Assembly (NCBI GenBank): GCA_913777325.1
Contig: CAJYSA010000113.1
Coordinates: forward strand, 1 to 62,005
Reading direction: 5' to 3'
DNA: 62,005 nucleotides
Source: an uncultured Sphingomonas sp.
Lineage (GTDB): Bacteria > Pseudomonadota > Alphaproteobacteria > Sphingomonadales > Sphingomonadaceae
Shown: piece after piece, positions 34,234 to 43,713 of the stretch
How positions within the stretch are numbered: position 1 is the stretch's first letter
How the letters are laid out: each line of letters opens with the position of its first letter
Made by a program: the position numbers and the translations under genes
Notes under the pieces: model-generated
Database searches by the model: none
Told to the model about the DNA's origin: nothing
What the model saw: the letters and a program-made list of their open reading frames with translations, nothing else

Positions 34234-36459
34234 GTGTCGATTTCGCGGATACGTTCCCATCTTCTCGTGGCGACCGCGTCGCTCGCGCTGGCGAGCTGCG
34301 GCGGCGGCGGTGGAGGCGGCGGTAGCAGCTCGACCGCGCCGGCCGTCGTGGTGCCCGCCGCAACCCCGACGCCCGCCGCAACCCCGACGCCCAGCGCCAC
34401 GCCGACCCCGTCGGTCGGATCAGGTAGCGCCGGGCCGGGCGTCACTCCCACGCCATCGCCATCGCCGTCTTCGACCGACGGCGGGATCGTGATCGTCGCG
34501 CCAACGCCGACGCCGGCACCGTCGCCTACACCGACCCCCACGCCGATGCCGTCGCCCACGCCATCCGCCAGCCCATCCCCGGACGCGAGCCCCACGCCCG
34601 CCCCGACACCCACGCCGACCCCGGTGGTGATTGCGCCCACCCCCACTCCTACGCCCACACCGGTGGTGGTGCTGCCGACCCCCACGCCGACCCCGGTGGT
34701 CGTCGAGCTACCCGAGGAGGCCGCTCCCACTGACGGGTTTGCGTATCTCGCCGCGCGCGTCAGCGAGCTGGCGTCTTCGATCGTCGATGCGTTCTGGAAG
34801 TTCGTGGCGCTGTTCACCGCCAACGGCACCGGCACGCCATGGAGCGCGGGCCTGTCGATCTTCGCGCAGCCCGTCACCACCGTCAACGGCGCGGCGACGG
34901 TGCCGGTCGACGTGCTGCGCCTGGCGCGACAAGCGTCGTTCGGCCCGACGCCGCAGCTGGTGTCCCGGATCGCTGAACTGGGCGTACCCGGCTGGATCGA
35001 CGAGCAGTTCCGCGTCCGCGGCAGCACCTATGCCGATCTCGTGAAATGGGTGCCGAACGACTATTGCTCGGCGGACCGCACGATCCCGAACTGCTGGCAG
35101 AACAATTTCACGCGCGTGCCGGTCGCGGCGCGCTTCTACGCCGATGCCGCCTTGGCGCCCGATCAGCTTCGGCAGCGGGTCGCCTTCGCGCTGTCGCAGA
35201 TCCTCGTGGTGTCGGGAAACACCGTCAACAGCACCGCCGGGATCGCCGCCTATCAGCAATTGCTGCTCGACGGCGCGTTCGGCAACTATCGCGATCTGCT
35301 CGGCAAGGTGACGATGCACGGGTCGATGGGCCTGTATCTGTCGATGGCGGACAGCGCGCGCAGCGCCCCTTCCGAGAATTATGCGCGCGAGATGCTGCAA
35401 TTGTTCACGATGGGGCCGATGCAGCTCAACGCGGACGGTACGCCGGTGCTGGCCGGCAATGGTGCGCTCGTTCCCAACTATGGTCCCGACGATATCAAGG
35501 GACTGTCGCGCGCGCTGACCGGATGGACCTATGCGCGAAGCGGCGGGCGCACCAACTGGACAGGCAATGATTATTCGCTGCCGATGGTCGTGCGCAGCGG
35601 CAACTGGGCCTATGATACGCAGGCGAAGGCGTTCCTCGGCGCCACCGTCCCGGCAGGCGCCGCGCCCGCGGAGAGCGTGCGCATCGCGCTGGACGCCGCA
35701 TTCAACCATCCCAGCACGCCGCCACGCGTGGCCAAGCTGCTGATCCAGCATCTGGTGAAGGCGAACCCCTCGTCCGGCTATGTCACCCGGATCGGTGCGG
35801 TGTTCGCCGACAATGGCAAGGGCGTGCGCGGCGACCTGAAGGCGGTGGTCCGCGCGATCCTGCTCGATCCCGAGGCGCGCGGCGACGAACCGCGCGGGGG
35901 CGGGTTCGGCAAGGTGAAGGAGCCGGTGCTGGTGATGACCGCGCTGGTCCGCGCGATCGGGCTGCAGACCGATGGCGCCGCGATGACGATCCGCGACACC
36001 GCGCTGGGTCAGCCGGTGTTCCAGGCGCCGTCGGTCTTCAATTTCTACCCACCCGATTATCCGCTGGCGCGCAGCAGCGGGCTGGTCAGCCCGGCATCGA
36101 AGCTGTGGTCGGCGGGCGGCACCGTGGCGATCCATAATCTCGTCTACGACTGGACGATCAAGGGCGAGCCGAACCGCGGCGACTGGAACTTCAACAACGC
36201 GCTCGACAACACCAGCAGCTCGGCGAACTCCGCGCCGCTATGGGGCGGTTGGGAGGCGGTTGGCGGCGATGTCGACCGGCTCGTCGCGGTCGTGAACCTG
36301 CTGATGCTCAACAACTCCGCGACGGAGGCGCAGAAGCAGGCGCTGCGCAGCGCCGCACTGTCGATCACCAACACCGACGCGCAGAAGCAGGCGCGCCGAC
36401 GGGCGCAGGCGCTGCTCTACATCGCCGCCACCAGCCCCAATTTCCTCGTCGATCGCTGA
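34234..36459 (+). CDS. DUF1800 lipoprotein with long Pro/Thr-rich linker
   Basis: A 741-aa exported protein. The lipobox is LALASC (Cys about 22), followed by eight Gly residues and a low-complexity Pro-Thr-Ser linker from about 38 to 168 made of TPTPTP-like and TPTPVV units. The DUF1800 domain follows to the C-terminus: [67 protein letters not shown] and [11 protein letters not shown]. The family is always found next to DUF1501 genes, as here; its activity is unknown. The start is the GTG at 34234. The linker would let the domain extend from the membrane through the polysaccharide layer. Confidence 0.9.
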   Translation: MSISRIRSHLLVATASLALASCGGGGGGGGSSSTAPAVVVPAATPTPAATPTPSATPTPSVGSGSAGPGVTPTPSPSPSSTDGGIVIVAPTPTPAPSPTPTPTPMPSPTPSASPSPDASPTPAPTPTPTPVVIAPTPTPTPTPVVVLPTPTPTPVVVELPEEAAPTDGFAYLAARVSELASSIVDAFWKFVALFTANGTGTPWSAGLSIFAQPVTTVNGAATVPVDVLRLARQASFGPTPQLVSRIAELGVPGWIDEQFRVRGSTYADLVKWVPNDYCSADRTIPNCWQNNFTRVPVAARFYADAALAPDQLRQRVAFALSQILVVSGNTVNSTAGIAAYQQLLLDGAFGNYRDLLGKVTMHGSMGLYLSMADSARSAPSENYAREMLQLFTMGPMQLNADGTPVLAGNGALVPNYGPDDIKGLSRALTGWTYARSGGRTNWTGNDYSLPMVVRSGNWAYDTQAKAFLGATVPAGAAPAESVRIALDAAFNHPSTPPRVAKLLIQHLVKANPSSGYVTRIGAVFADNGKGVRGDLKAVVRAILLDPEARGDEPRGGGFGKVKEPVLVMTALVRAIGLQTDGAAMTIRDTALGQPVFQAPSVFNFYPPDYPLARSSGLVSPASKLWSAGGTVAIHNLVYDWTIKGEPNRGDWNFNNALDNTSSSANSAPLWGGWEAVGGDVDRLVAVVNLLMLNNSATEAQKQALRSAALSITNTDAQKQARRRAQALLYIAATSPNFLVDR
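34350..34720. repeat. Degenerate tandem repeats encoding the Pro/Thr-rich linker
   Basis: Repeated units of the kind CCGACGCC, CCCACGCCGACC and CCGGTGGT run through this stretch, encoding TPTP and TPTPVV peptides. GCCGACCCCGGTGGT-type units recur at 34613-34629 and 34686-34701. Slippage or recombination could change linker length. A shorter repeat of the same kind encodes the linker of the DUF1996 protein at about 29350-29415. Confidence 0.7.
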
Positions 36460-36471
36460 GGATCGCTCACC

Positions 36472-37839
36472 ATGACCCTGATGTCCCGCCGCCACTTCCA
36501 TCATATGGCGATGAGCGCCGGCGCCGCGGCCGCGCTCGGCATGTTCGGTCGCGGCGTCGCATATGGCGCACCCGGCAGCGGCTTTCGCGCGATGGTGGGC
36601 CTGTTCCTCTTCGGCGGCAACGACGGCTGGAACATGCTCGTGCCCACCGACACCGCGACTTACGCCGCCTATGTCGCGTCGCGCCAGACGGTGGCGCTGC
36701 CGCCGTCCGCAGTCACGCCGCTGGCGGGCAGCGGGCTGGGGCTGCACAAGGCGATGGCCAGCCTGGCACCGATCTGGGACAAGGGCGCGATGGCGCTGGT
36801 GCTCAACGCCGGCACGCTCGCCGCACCGCTCACCAAGGCGACATGGGCAAGCCGCCCCGATCTGCGCCCGTCCAACCTGATGAGCCACTCCGACGAGCAG
36901 GAACATTGGCAGGGGCTGCGCGCGCAGGGGGTCAACCGTGACGGCTTCATGGGCCGGCTGCACGATCGCATGGGGGTCGTCGGCGGGGTGCCCCCGGTCG
37001 TGTCGTTCGGGGGCAATAACGTCGCGCTCATCGGGCAGCAGGCGCAGCCGCTGGTCCTGCCGTCGCGGGCCGTCCTCACCCGCACCGCCACCGGGAACAG
37101 CGCGATCGACGCGGCGGTGAACAGCTTCGCCGGCGGCACCGGGCTGGACGATGTCACCGCCTCCACCGCGCAGACGCTCACCGACGCCTATGCGATGAGC
37201 GCGGCGACGAGCGCGGTGCTGAGCGCGACCGGTAGCGTCGACGGCTTCTTCGTCGATCCGGCCACCGGCAGCGCACTGACCTCCGACGTCGCGCAGCAAC
37301 TGAAGAAGGTCGCGCGCATGATCGAGGCGCGCTCCACCTTCGGGCACACGCGGCAGTCGTTCTTCGTCTCGCAGGGCGGTTATGACACGCACGACAATCA
37401 GGTGACCGGGGGCGACGTCGCCAGCGGGGTGCATGCCAATCTGCTGGGTGATCTCGCGCTGGCGCTGTCGGCCTTCTACAAGGCGATGGAGGCGCTGGGG
37501 CTGCAGGACAATGTCACCGCCTTCACGATGAGTGACTTCGGGCGCACCTATCGCGGCAATGCCCAATACGGCAGCGACCATGCGTGGGGGAACAACCATC
37601 TGGTGATCGGCGGCGGCGTCACGCCGAAGGGCGTGTTCGGGCGCTATCCCGATCCGACGCTGGGCGGCGCCGACGACATCAGCAACGAGGGCCGCTTCCT
37701 GCCGACGATGGCGCAGGAGGAGTATCTCGGCGCGATCCTGAAATGGCATGGCGTGGCGGATGCCGACATGGGCTATGTCGTCCCGAACTGGGGCACATGG
37801 TCGACCAACGGGCGCGGGCCGATCGGCCTCTACGGCTGA
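36472..37839 (+). CDS. DUF1501 protein, predicted exported
   Basis: A 455-aa protein of the DUF1501 family, related to the alkaline phosphatase/sulfatase fold. The N-terminus has MSRRHFHHMAMSAGAAAALGMF, a likely Tat or Sec signal. Family segments include VGLFLFGGNDGWNMLVP, SHSDEQEHWQ, SQGGYDTHDNQ, TMSDFGRTYRGN, GSDHAWGNNHLVIGG and YLGAILKWHGV. The many Asp/His residues (DTHD, SDFGRT, DHAWG) suit metal binding, but no substrate is known. It starts 12 bp after the DUF1800 gene, the conserved pairing. Confidence 0.93.
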   Translation: MTLMSRRHFHHMAMSAGAAAALGMFGRGVAYGAPGSGFRAMVGLFLFGGNDGWNMLVPTDTATYAAYVASRQTVALPPSAVTPLAGSGLGLHKAMASLAPIWDKGAMALVLNAGTLAAPLTKATWASRPDLRPSNLMSHSDEQEHWQGLRAQGVNRDGFMGRLHDRMGVVGGVPPVVSFGGNNVALIGQQAQPLVLPSRAVLTRTATGNSAIDAAVNSFAGGTGLDDVTASTAQTLTDAYAMSAATSAVLSATGSVDGFFVDPATGSALTSDVAQQLKKVARMIEARSTFGHTRQSFFVSQGGYDTHDNQVTGGDVASGVHANLLGDLALALSAFYKAMEALGLQDNVTAFTMSDFGRTYRGNAQYGSDHAWGNNHLVIGGGVTPKGVFGRYPDPTLGGADDISNEGRFLPTMAQEEYLGAILKWHGVADADMGYVVPNWGTWSTNGRGPIGLYG

Positions 37840-37915
37840 TGGCGACGCCGTCGCCGCGTTTGTCGGGGCGATGGCGCGCGCGTATAAGCGCGTTGCCTGC
37901 TGGAGACCGCCACCC

Positions 37916-39130
37916 GTGTACCGCCGCCTGATCTTCGCCACGATATTGCTCGCCTGCGCGGCGTCGACCCCGGCGCAGCGTGCGCAGTTGCGTGCCGACG
38001 ACGCGGTGTACGAATTGCGCTCGCCCCAGGAAGTGGCGATGGCGAAGAAGGACGGCCACTCGCACAACGTCGGCAGCGCCCACGGCGACATGGTCCGTCC
38101 CGAACTCAGCCACGACGTGCTGACGATGCCTGCGTCGATCCCCTCCACGGTGCGCCCCGACACGCTGATCGCGCGGATCGGCGTTCCGGCGAAGAGCGCC
38201 GCGCCCGATACGGTCGGCGCGTTCCGCTTTATGTGCGAGCCGGGCCAGATCAGCTACGACGATCCGATCGTCTACCCTGGGCAGCCGGGGAAGAGTCACC
38301 TCCACCAATGGTTCGGCAACACCGCCGCCGACGCGCATTCCACCTATGCCAGCCTGCGCACCAGCGGCGGCAGCACGTGCATGAACATCCTGAACCGCTC
38401 GGCCTATTGGATGCCGGCGATGCTGGACGGCAAGGGGCATGTCGTGCGCCCCGACTACGTGTCGATCTATTACAAGCGCCTGCCCGCCGACAGCGCGGAA
38501 TGCACGCGCCAGGCGAAGGATTGCGTGCCGCTGCCGCGCGGGCTGCGCTTCATCTTCGGCTACGACATGGTCAGCGGGCGGACCCCCACCGGCGGCACGT
38601 ATTTCGACTGCACCGGGCCGACCGCGACGCCCGGTCATTACAAGACGATCACCGAGGCGGCGGCGAACTGCCCCGCCGGCAACCGGCTGGGCGCGATCAT
38701 CGGCGCGCCGGGGTGCTGGGACGGCAAGCGGCTCGACAGTCCCAACCACCGCGATCACATGGCCAACCCCAGCTACGGCTCCTGGGGCTATCTGCGCTGC
38801 CCGCCGTCGCATCCGCATATCGTGCCCACCTTCACGCTCGGCGCCTGGTACACCGTGGACGAGCAGCGCGCCGACAGTTGGTATCTGTCGTCGGACGAGA
38901 TGCCGGGGATGGAGCGGATGCCGGCGGGCTCCACCTTCCACGCGGATTGGTTCGGAGCATGGGACGACGAGGTGATGGCGATGTGGACGCAGCATTGCAT
39001 CGAGGCGCTGCGCTCCTGCAACAGCGGCGATCTGGGCGACGGACGCCAGTTGAAGGAGTCGACGCCGTTCGTGTGGACGACGCCGAAGCGGCTGGTGCCG
39101 ATCCCGCCGCGCCCCGCCGCCGCGCCGTGA
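37916..39130 (+). CDS. DUF1996 protein, second copy
   Basis: A 404-aa exported protein. The signal peptide (LIFATILLACAASTPAQ) has no clear retained lipobox. An N-terminal extension with DGHSHNVGSAHGD is absent from the first copy; the DUF1996 domain then shares [58 protein letters not shown] and [13 protein letters not shown] with the protein at 29182-30474. The Pro-rich linker of that copy is missing. The start is uncertain: the GTG at 37916 gives the cleanest signal peptide, and an ATG at 37871 is in frame. It lies 76 bp after the DUF1501 gene and may be cotranscribed. Confidence 0.85.
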   Translation: MYRRLIFATILLACAASTPAQRAQLRADDAVYELRSPQEVAMAKKDGHSHNVGSAHGDMVRPELSHDVLTMPASIPSTVRPDTLIARIGVPAKSAAPDTVGAFRFMCEPGQISYDDPIVYPGQPGKSHLHQWFGNTAADAHSTYASLRTSGGSTCMNILNRSAYWMPAMLDGKGHVVRPDYVSIYYKRLPADSAECTRQAKDCVPLPRGLRFIFGYDMVSGRTPTGGTYFDCTGPTATPGHYKTITEAAANCPAGNRLGAIIGAPGCWDGKRLDSPNHRDHMANPSYGSWGYLRCPPSHPHIVPTFTLGAWYTVDEQRADSWYLSSDEMPGMERMPAGSTFHADWFGAWDDEVMAMWTQHCIEALRSCNSGDLGDGRQLKESTPFVWTTPKRLVPIPPRPAAAP

Positions 39131-39266
39131 TCCTCCCGAACGCGCACCCCATGCGCTGATCCCGCCGCATCCACGTGCTTCCCCGCCCCGCACCTTTGCG
39201 GTAGCGGTCGCCGCGCTGGCACGACGGGCCGCGCCGATCATCGCTCTTCCACGGATTACCGCCGAC

Positions 39267-40661
39267 ATGGCCGATACTTCCACGCTCCGGGCCAGGCTCT
39301 TCGCGCGCGTCCACGTGCCGGAGGCGCTGTTGAAGCGGCTGGGCTGGGCGACGTCCGGCTTCATGCTGGCGCAGATCATCCGCTTCGCCAGCAACCTGAT
39401 CCTCACGCGCATCCTCGCCCCCGAACTGTTCGGGATCATGGTGCTGCTGACCACGCTGCGCGTCGGGCTGGAGCTGTTCACCGATATCGGCATCGCGCAG
39501 AACGTCGTCAGCAGCCGCAACGCCACCGATCCGCGCTTCTACAACACCGCCTGGACGCTGCAGGTGCTGCGCGGCGTCATCCTGTCGCTGGTCTTCCTGC
39601 TCCTGCTGCCGGTCATCGGGCGGTTCTATGGCGATCCGGTGCTTCACCAGTTGCTGCCGTATGTGACCGTGTTCTTCATCCTCACCGGCTTCACCTCGAT
39701 CGGGCTTCCGCTGACGATCAAGGAGCTGGCGATGCACCGCACCGCCAAGGTGGAGGTCGCCGGCGCGCTGTCGGCCGCGCTGTCGCTGATCGTGGTCGCC
39801 TGGATCTGGCCGACGATCTGGGGGCTGATGTTCGGCAGCATCCTGGCCTCGGCCACGCATACCGCCATCTCCTACGCGACCATGCCGGGGCTGAAGCACC
39901 GGCTGATGATCGATACGCGTTATGCGCGGGAGATCGTCGGCTTCGGCAAATGGGTGTTCGTCGCGTCGGTGGTGTTCTTTCTGGCGACCAATTTCGACCG
40001 GCTCATCCTCGCCAAATACGTCAGCTTCGCCGCGCTCGGCATCTACGGCGTCGCCCGTTCCTTGGCGGACGTCTTCACCCAGTTCAGCGTCAAGCTCGGC
40101 GCCGAGGTCGTCTTCCCCAGCATCGCGGCGAGCGACCTGCGCGGCCACGAGCTGCAGCGCAAGCTGGCGCACCGCCGGTTGCAGTTCCAGGGACTGGCGC
40201 TGGTCGCGATCGCCGGGTTCATCGCGCTATCCGATTTCATCATCAACACCTTGTACGATCCGCGTTACCACACGGCGGCGCTGCTGGTGCCCTGGGTGGC
40301 GGTGTCCGCCTGGCTGATGATTCTCAGCACGTTGAACGAGAACCTGATGCTCGGGCTGGGCAAGCCGCATTACAGCGCGTTCGGCAGCGTGGCGAAGCTG
40401 GTCGGGCTGCTGATCTTCCTCCCGCTCGGGCTGGTGCGCTACGGGATCGTCGCGGCAGCCGGCGCGACGGTGCTGGCGGAGCTGATGCGCTATGCCTGTC
40501 TGCTGATCGGCCAGGCACGCGAGCGGGTCACGTTCGTGCGACAGGATGTGCTCGCCACCGCGACGATGATCGCGTTGGCCTATGCGATCCGCTGGGTCGC
40601 GTGGCAGCTCAACATGACCGGCGCCCCAGCGGAGCTGTTCCGGCTGGTGACGTACCGCTGA
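39267..40661 (+). CDS. Oligosaccharide flippase (Wzx-like, MOP superfamily)
   Basis: A 464-aa inner-membrane protein with about twelve hydrophobic segments. The N-terminus GWATSGFMLAQIIRFASNLILTRILAPELFG is typical of polysaccharide_synt/Wzx proteins that move undecaprenyl-linked repeats to the periplasm. It is one of two flippases in the window (the other at 47203-48501); they are not close copies. Its end is 10 bp from the end of the convergent epimerase gene. No upstream partner overlaps it. Confidence 0.9.
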   Translation: MADTSTLRARLFARVHVPEALLKRLGWATSGFMLAQIIRFASNLILTRILAPELFGIMVLLTTLRVGLELFTDIGIAQNVVSSRNATDPRFYNTAWTLQVLRGVILSLVFLLLLPVIGRFYGDPVLHQLLPYVTVFFILTGFTSIGLPLTIKELAMHRTAKVEVAGALSAALSLIVVAWIWPTIWGLMFGSILASATHTAISYATMPGLKHRLMIDTRYAREIVGFGKWVFVASVVFFLATNFDRLILAKYVSFAALGIYGVARSLADVFTQFSVKLGAEVVFPSIAASDLRGHELQRKLAHRRLQFQGLALVAIAGFIALSDFIINTLYDPRYHTAALLVPWVAVSAWLMILSTLNENLMLGLGKPHYSAFGSVAKLVGLLIFLPLGLVRYGIVAAAGATVLAELMRYACLLIGQARERVTFVRQDVLATATMIALAYAIRWVAWQLNMTGAPAELFRLVTYR

Positions 40662-40671
40662 CCCGCGCCGC

Positions 40672-41667
40672 TCAGGCGGCGGGGCCGTAATAGCCGCGAT
40701 ACCAGTCGGCGAACCGCTCCAGCCCTTCACGCAACATCACCTTGGGCTGATATCCGGTCAGCGCGTGCAGCTTCGACACGTCGGCATAGGTCGCGGTGAC
40801 GTCGCCGGGCTGCATCGGACGCATCACCTTCTCGGCCTTGTGCCCGATGGCATCCTCCAGCGCCTCGATCATCTCCATCAGGCCGACGGGATGGCTGTCG
40901 CCGATGTTGAGCACGCGGTGCTCGCCGGTCGCGGGCGGATGGTCCAGCGCCCCGACGATCCCGTCGACGATATCGTCGATATAGGTGAAGTCGCGCGCCA
41001 TCTTGCCCTCGCCGTAGACCTCGATCGCCTCGCCGCGCATGATCTTCTGCGTGAACGAGAAATAGGCCATGTCGGGCCGCCCCCACGGGCCATAGACCGT
41101 GAAGAAGCGCAAGCCGGTCTGCGGAAAGCCGTACAGCTTCGCATAGGATTGGCTCATCAGCTCGCACGCGCGCTTGGTCGCGGCATATAGCGAAACCGGA
41201 TCGACCGCCGCCTCGTCCTCGGTGAATCCTTCGCCGCCCATCGGCTTGTCGCCATAGACCGAGCTGGAGCTGGCGTAGACGAGATGCTCGAACCCCTCGG
41301 CATGGCGGCACGCCTCCATGATCGACAGGTGCCCGGCCAGGTTGGAGCGTTCGTAGGCGAACGGATTTTCGAGGCTGTAGCGCACGCCCGCCTGCGCGGC
41401 GAGGTGGACGACACGGCGCACGCCCTGGTCGCGGACGATCGTCGCCATCGCCTCGGCATCCGCAATATCGGCACGGTGGAACGCGAAGGTGTTGCGCCCC
41501 TGGAACGTCGCCAGCCGCGCCTCCTTCAGCGCGGGATCGTAGTAATCGTTGACGATATCGACGCCGATCACGCGCTCGCCACGATCGAGCAGCCGATGCG
41601 CGACGGCGTGGCCGATGAAGCCGGCGGTGCCGGTGACCAGGATCGGATCGGTGCGGCCGCTCATCAT
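40672..41667 (-). CDS. UDP-glucuronate 4-epimerase type NAD-dependent epimerase
   Basis: A 331-aa SDR enzyme. The NAD motif is TGTAGFIG near residue 12, the substrate loop YYDPALKEARL, HLAAQAGVRYSLENP, the catalytic Ser in SSSSVYG and the YAATK pair, and VYGPWGRPDMA. This set, especially AQAGVRYSLENP and GPWGRPDMA, is characteristic of bacterial UDP-GlcA 4-epimerases (LspL/CapI), giving UDP-galacturonate. Ugd at 57399-58700 would supply the substrate. ATGATG at 41667/41664 leaves a one-codon ambiguity. It follows the GT2 gene on the minus strand after 88 bp. Confidence 0.92.
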   Translation of the reverse strand: MMSGRTDPILVTGTAGFIGHAVAHRLLDRGERVIGVDIVNDYYDPALKEARLATFQGRNTFAFHRADIADAEAMATIVRDQGVRRVVHLAAQAGVRYSLENPFAYERSNLAGHLSIMEACRHAEGFEHLVYASSSSVYGDKPMGGEGFTEDEAAVDPVSLYAATKRACELMSQSYAKLYGFPQTGLRFFTVYGPWGRPDMAYFSFTQKIMRGEAIEVYGEGKMARDFTYIDDIVDGIVGALDHPPATGEHRVLNIGDSHPVGLMEMIEALEDAIGHKAEKVMRPMQPGDVTATYADVSKLHALTGYQPKVMLREGLERFADWYRGYYGPAA

Positions 41668-41755
41668 CTCATCCTTCGCTTGGCGCCGGGGCCGGCGCGT
41701 CCATGCTGCACCCGCGTCTAGAGCGACGCGCCGGTCACGGCAACTCGCGGACGTC

Positions 41756-42901
41756 TCAGTCGCGCACCGACTCAGCGGGCTGCCACACCGCATAAGTCTT
41801 TCCGCGCACGACCGAATCGATCACGCCCATCGCGACGCCGACCAGGCTGAGCAATGCGGCGACGATCCGCTGCGCCGGGCCGATGCGTAGCACATGACCG
41901 ACCGTCAGCGCGATCACCGCGCCGCCCGCCAGCGCCACCACCGCCTCCACGCCCAGCACCGCCGCCGCCACCGGCAGCGCGAACAGGCCCGCCCCCGCCA
42001 GCAGGAACGGCGTCATCCACTTCAGGATACGGTGCGAGGCATAGCCGTAGAGGGCCGGCCACGGCAGCCGCCGCAGTTCGGGCCACAGCGCGCGGTGGAC
42101 GTTGATCGCCTGGCACGCGATCCGCCGCTTGCGCACCAGTTCCTCTTCGGCGGCGGTGGCGCTGCGCTCGTAGACCAACGCGTCCGCAACGCTCACCAAT
42201 TGCCGGTGCTGCGTCAGCACCACCAGGCTCAGGTAGAGGTCATCGATCAGGTGCGGCGGCGGCGGGCGATGCAGTTCGCGGCGCAGCACGAACATCGCAC
42301 CGTCCACGCCGATCAGCCCGACGGTGCGGCTCTCGATCGCCTTGATCGACTCTTCCGCACGCCAGTACGCCGCGCCCGTCGCCGCCGCCGGGCTGTCGTC
42401 GGCATTCGAATAGACCAGCCGCGCACTGACGCATCCGACGTGCCGATCGGCGAACGGCGCAACCAGCGGCGCGATCACATCGGCGCCGTGCATCACATTG
42501 GCATCGGTGAACATCAACAGGTCCGAGGTCGATCGAGCGACCAGCTGGTTCATCCCGAACGTCTTGCCCTTGCGCTCTTCCGATACGACCAGATCGACCC
42601 GATCGGCGAATTCGCGCAGGATTTCGATCGTGCCGTCGCGTGGACCATCAGCATAGACGTGCACCGTGGCATTGCCATAGGCGTCGGCGGCCTCGATCAG
42701 CCGTTCCATACGACGGCGGATCGACCGCGCCTCGTTATAGGCGGACATGCAGATCGCCAGCGACGGCCGCTCCCCGGCCAGCGGCACGATGTCCACCGGC
42801 TCGCGGAATGGAAACAGCCGCAGCGTCAGCGGATAGATCACGAACGGATGGATCGCGAGCAGCGTGAGCAGCATGGCAGCGATGATGCACACCCAGATCA
42901 T
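41756..42901 (-). CDS. Family 2 glycosyltransferase, membrane-anchored at both ends
   Basis: A 381-aa GT2 enzyme. An N-terminal helix (residues 2-25) is followed by the GT-A core with LAICMSAYNEARSI, VYADGPRDGT, the DxD-like MFTDANVM, LIGVDGAMFVLRR and a KRRIACQAIN block, then three C-terminal helices. The layout resembles membrane GT2 synthases, and the (R/K)-rich acceptor segment suggests action on a lipid-linked glycan. The ATG at 42901 has GGGA upstream. It is divergent from the second export operon. Confidence 0.88.
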   Translation of the reverse strand: MIWVCIIAAMLLTLLAIHPFVIYPLTLRLFPFREPVDIVPLAGERPSLAICMSAYNEARSIRRRMERLIEAADAYGNATVHVYADGPRDGTIEILREFADRVDLVVSEERKGKTFGMNQLVARSTSDLLMFTDANVMHGADVIAPLVAPFADRHVGCVSARLVYSNADDSPAAATGAAYWRAEESIKAIESRTVGLIGVDGAMFVLRRELHRPPPPHLIDDLYLSLVVLTQHRQLVSVADALVYERSATAAEEELVRKRRIACQAINVHRALWPELRRLPWPALYGYASHRILKWMTPFLLAGAGLFALPVAAAVLGVEAVVALAGGAVIALTVGHVLRIGPAQRIVAALLSLVGVAMGVIDSVVRGKTYAVWQPAESVRD

Positions 42902-43123
42902 GCTCGTGTCCCGCCGCTCCCTTTCGCCCACGCCACCGCGGGCACCGTGCGCCGTCGATAGACCCTCGCCGCTGGCCCTAAGCCATAGCGAGTAAACACA
43001 TTCCTGCAAGGCAAGTCCGTCGACCTGTCCCATGCCCCACGGCGAGATAGCTTGCATTTGCAGCAACATCGCTTACCACACGCTGACTTCGCACGTGCGG
43101 CATACACCGGGGAACCCATCGAC
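42902..43123. promoter_or_regulatory. Divergent intergenic region ahead of the second export operon
   Basis: 222 bp between the GT2 gene (minus) and the OPX gene (plus). Promoters for both directions are expected here. I could not see a convincing sigma-70 pair or an operator palindrome, and open frames in it have no coding character. Confidence 0.35.
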
Positions 43124-43705
43124 ATGAGCAGGCTGGTGATGATTGTGTCGGCGATGGCGCTGCTGGCCGGATGCGCCGGCCGTGGCGGCGATCTGCCGCT
43201 GCAAAGCGCGTCGTCGCTCGGTCGGGACCAGGCGACGCCGGTCGACGCCACCTATCAATTGGGCGTCGGCGATCAGATCGCGCTTACCGTCTATGGCGAA
43301 ACCGATCTCACCCGCAATTACGCGATCAACCCGAACGGCACGATCGACGTGCCGCTGATCGGCACGGTGAAGGCGCAGGGGCGCACGGTCGGCGACGTCA
43401 GCACCGAGATCCGGCAGCGACTTTCGGACGGCTATCTCCGCAACCCGAGCGTCGCGGGGACGATCGTCACCTATCGTCCCTTCTATATTCTGGGCGAGGT
43501 CAACAAGCCCGGTCAGTATCCGTACCAGACCGGGATGACGCTGGAGGGCGCGGTCGCGCTGGCCGGCGGCTACAGCTATCGGGCGCAGCAGAACCACGTC
43601 TTTATCCGTCCGGAAACGGGCGGGGGCGAGGCGAAGGTCGAGGCGACGCCGGGGCTGGCGGTGCGCCCGGGTGACACGATCCGCGTCGCGGAGCGCTTCT
43701 TCTGA
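43124..43705 (+). CDS. Polysaccharide export lipoprotein (OPX), second module
   Basis: A 193-aa OPX protein with a lipobox (ALLAGC, Cys about 17), unlike the first-module OPX. The Poly_export domain starts YQLGVGDQIALTVYGE at about residue 44, with INPNGTIDVPLIGTV, and a SLBB segment FYILGEVNKPGQYPYQ near 123. It should act as an outer-membrane or periplasmic export component with the Wzc-type kinase encoded two genes downstream. The ATG at 43124 is the best start; an upstream ATG at 43052 would bury the signal peptide. Confidence 0.93.
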   Translation: MSRLVMIVSAMALLAGCAGRGGDLPLQSASSLGRDQATPVDATYQLGVGDQIALTVYGETDLTRNYAINPNGTIDVPLIGTVKAQGRTVGDVSTEIRQRLSDGYLRNPSVAGTIVTYRPFYILGEVNKPGQYPYQTGMTLEGAVALAGGYSYRAQQNHVFIRPETGGGEAKVEATPGLAVRPGDTIRVAERFF

Positions 43706-43713
43706 TATCGGCG

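Noticed and set aside
34350-34720. Periodic repeats that could be taken for a CRISPR array.
   Set aside because: The units are short, contiguous, in coding frame and without unique spacers; no cas gene is present.
34188-35027. A minus-strand frame encoding long Gly-Val repeats that resembles an elastin-like or PE-PGRS protein.
   Set aside because: It is the complement of the Pro/Thr-coding repeats of the DUF1800 gene; Thr-Pro codons read on the opposite strand give Gly-Val. No start or ribosome site supports it.
34708-36135. A 475-codon minus-strand frame antisense to the DUF1800 domain.
   Set aside because: The plus-strand frame has clear DUF1800 motifs; the opposite frame has none.
36238-38163. 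A 641-codon open frame on the minus strand across the DUF1501 gene.
   Set aside because: It lies antisense to DUF1501 and the beginning of the second DUF1996 gene, has no recognisable motif, and shows typical antisense composition.
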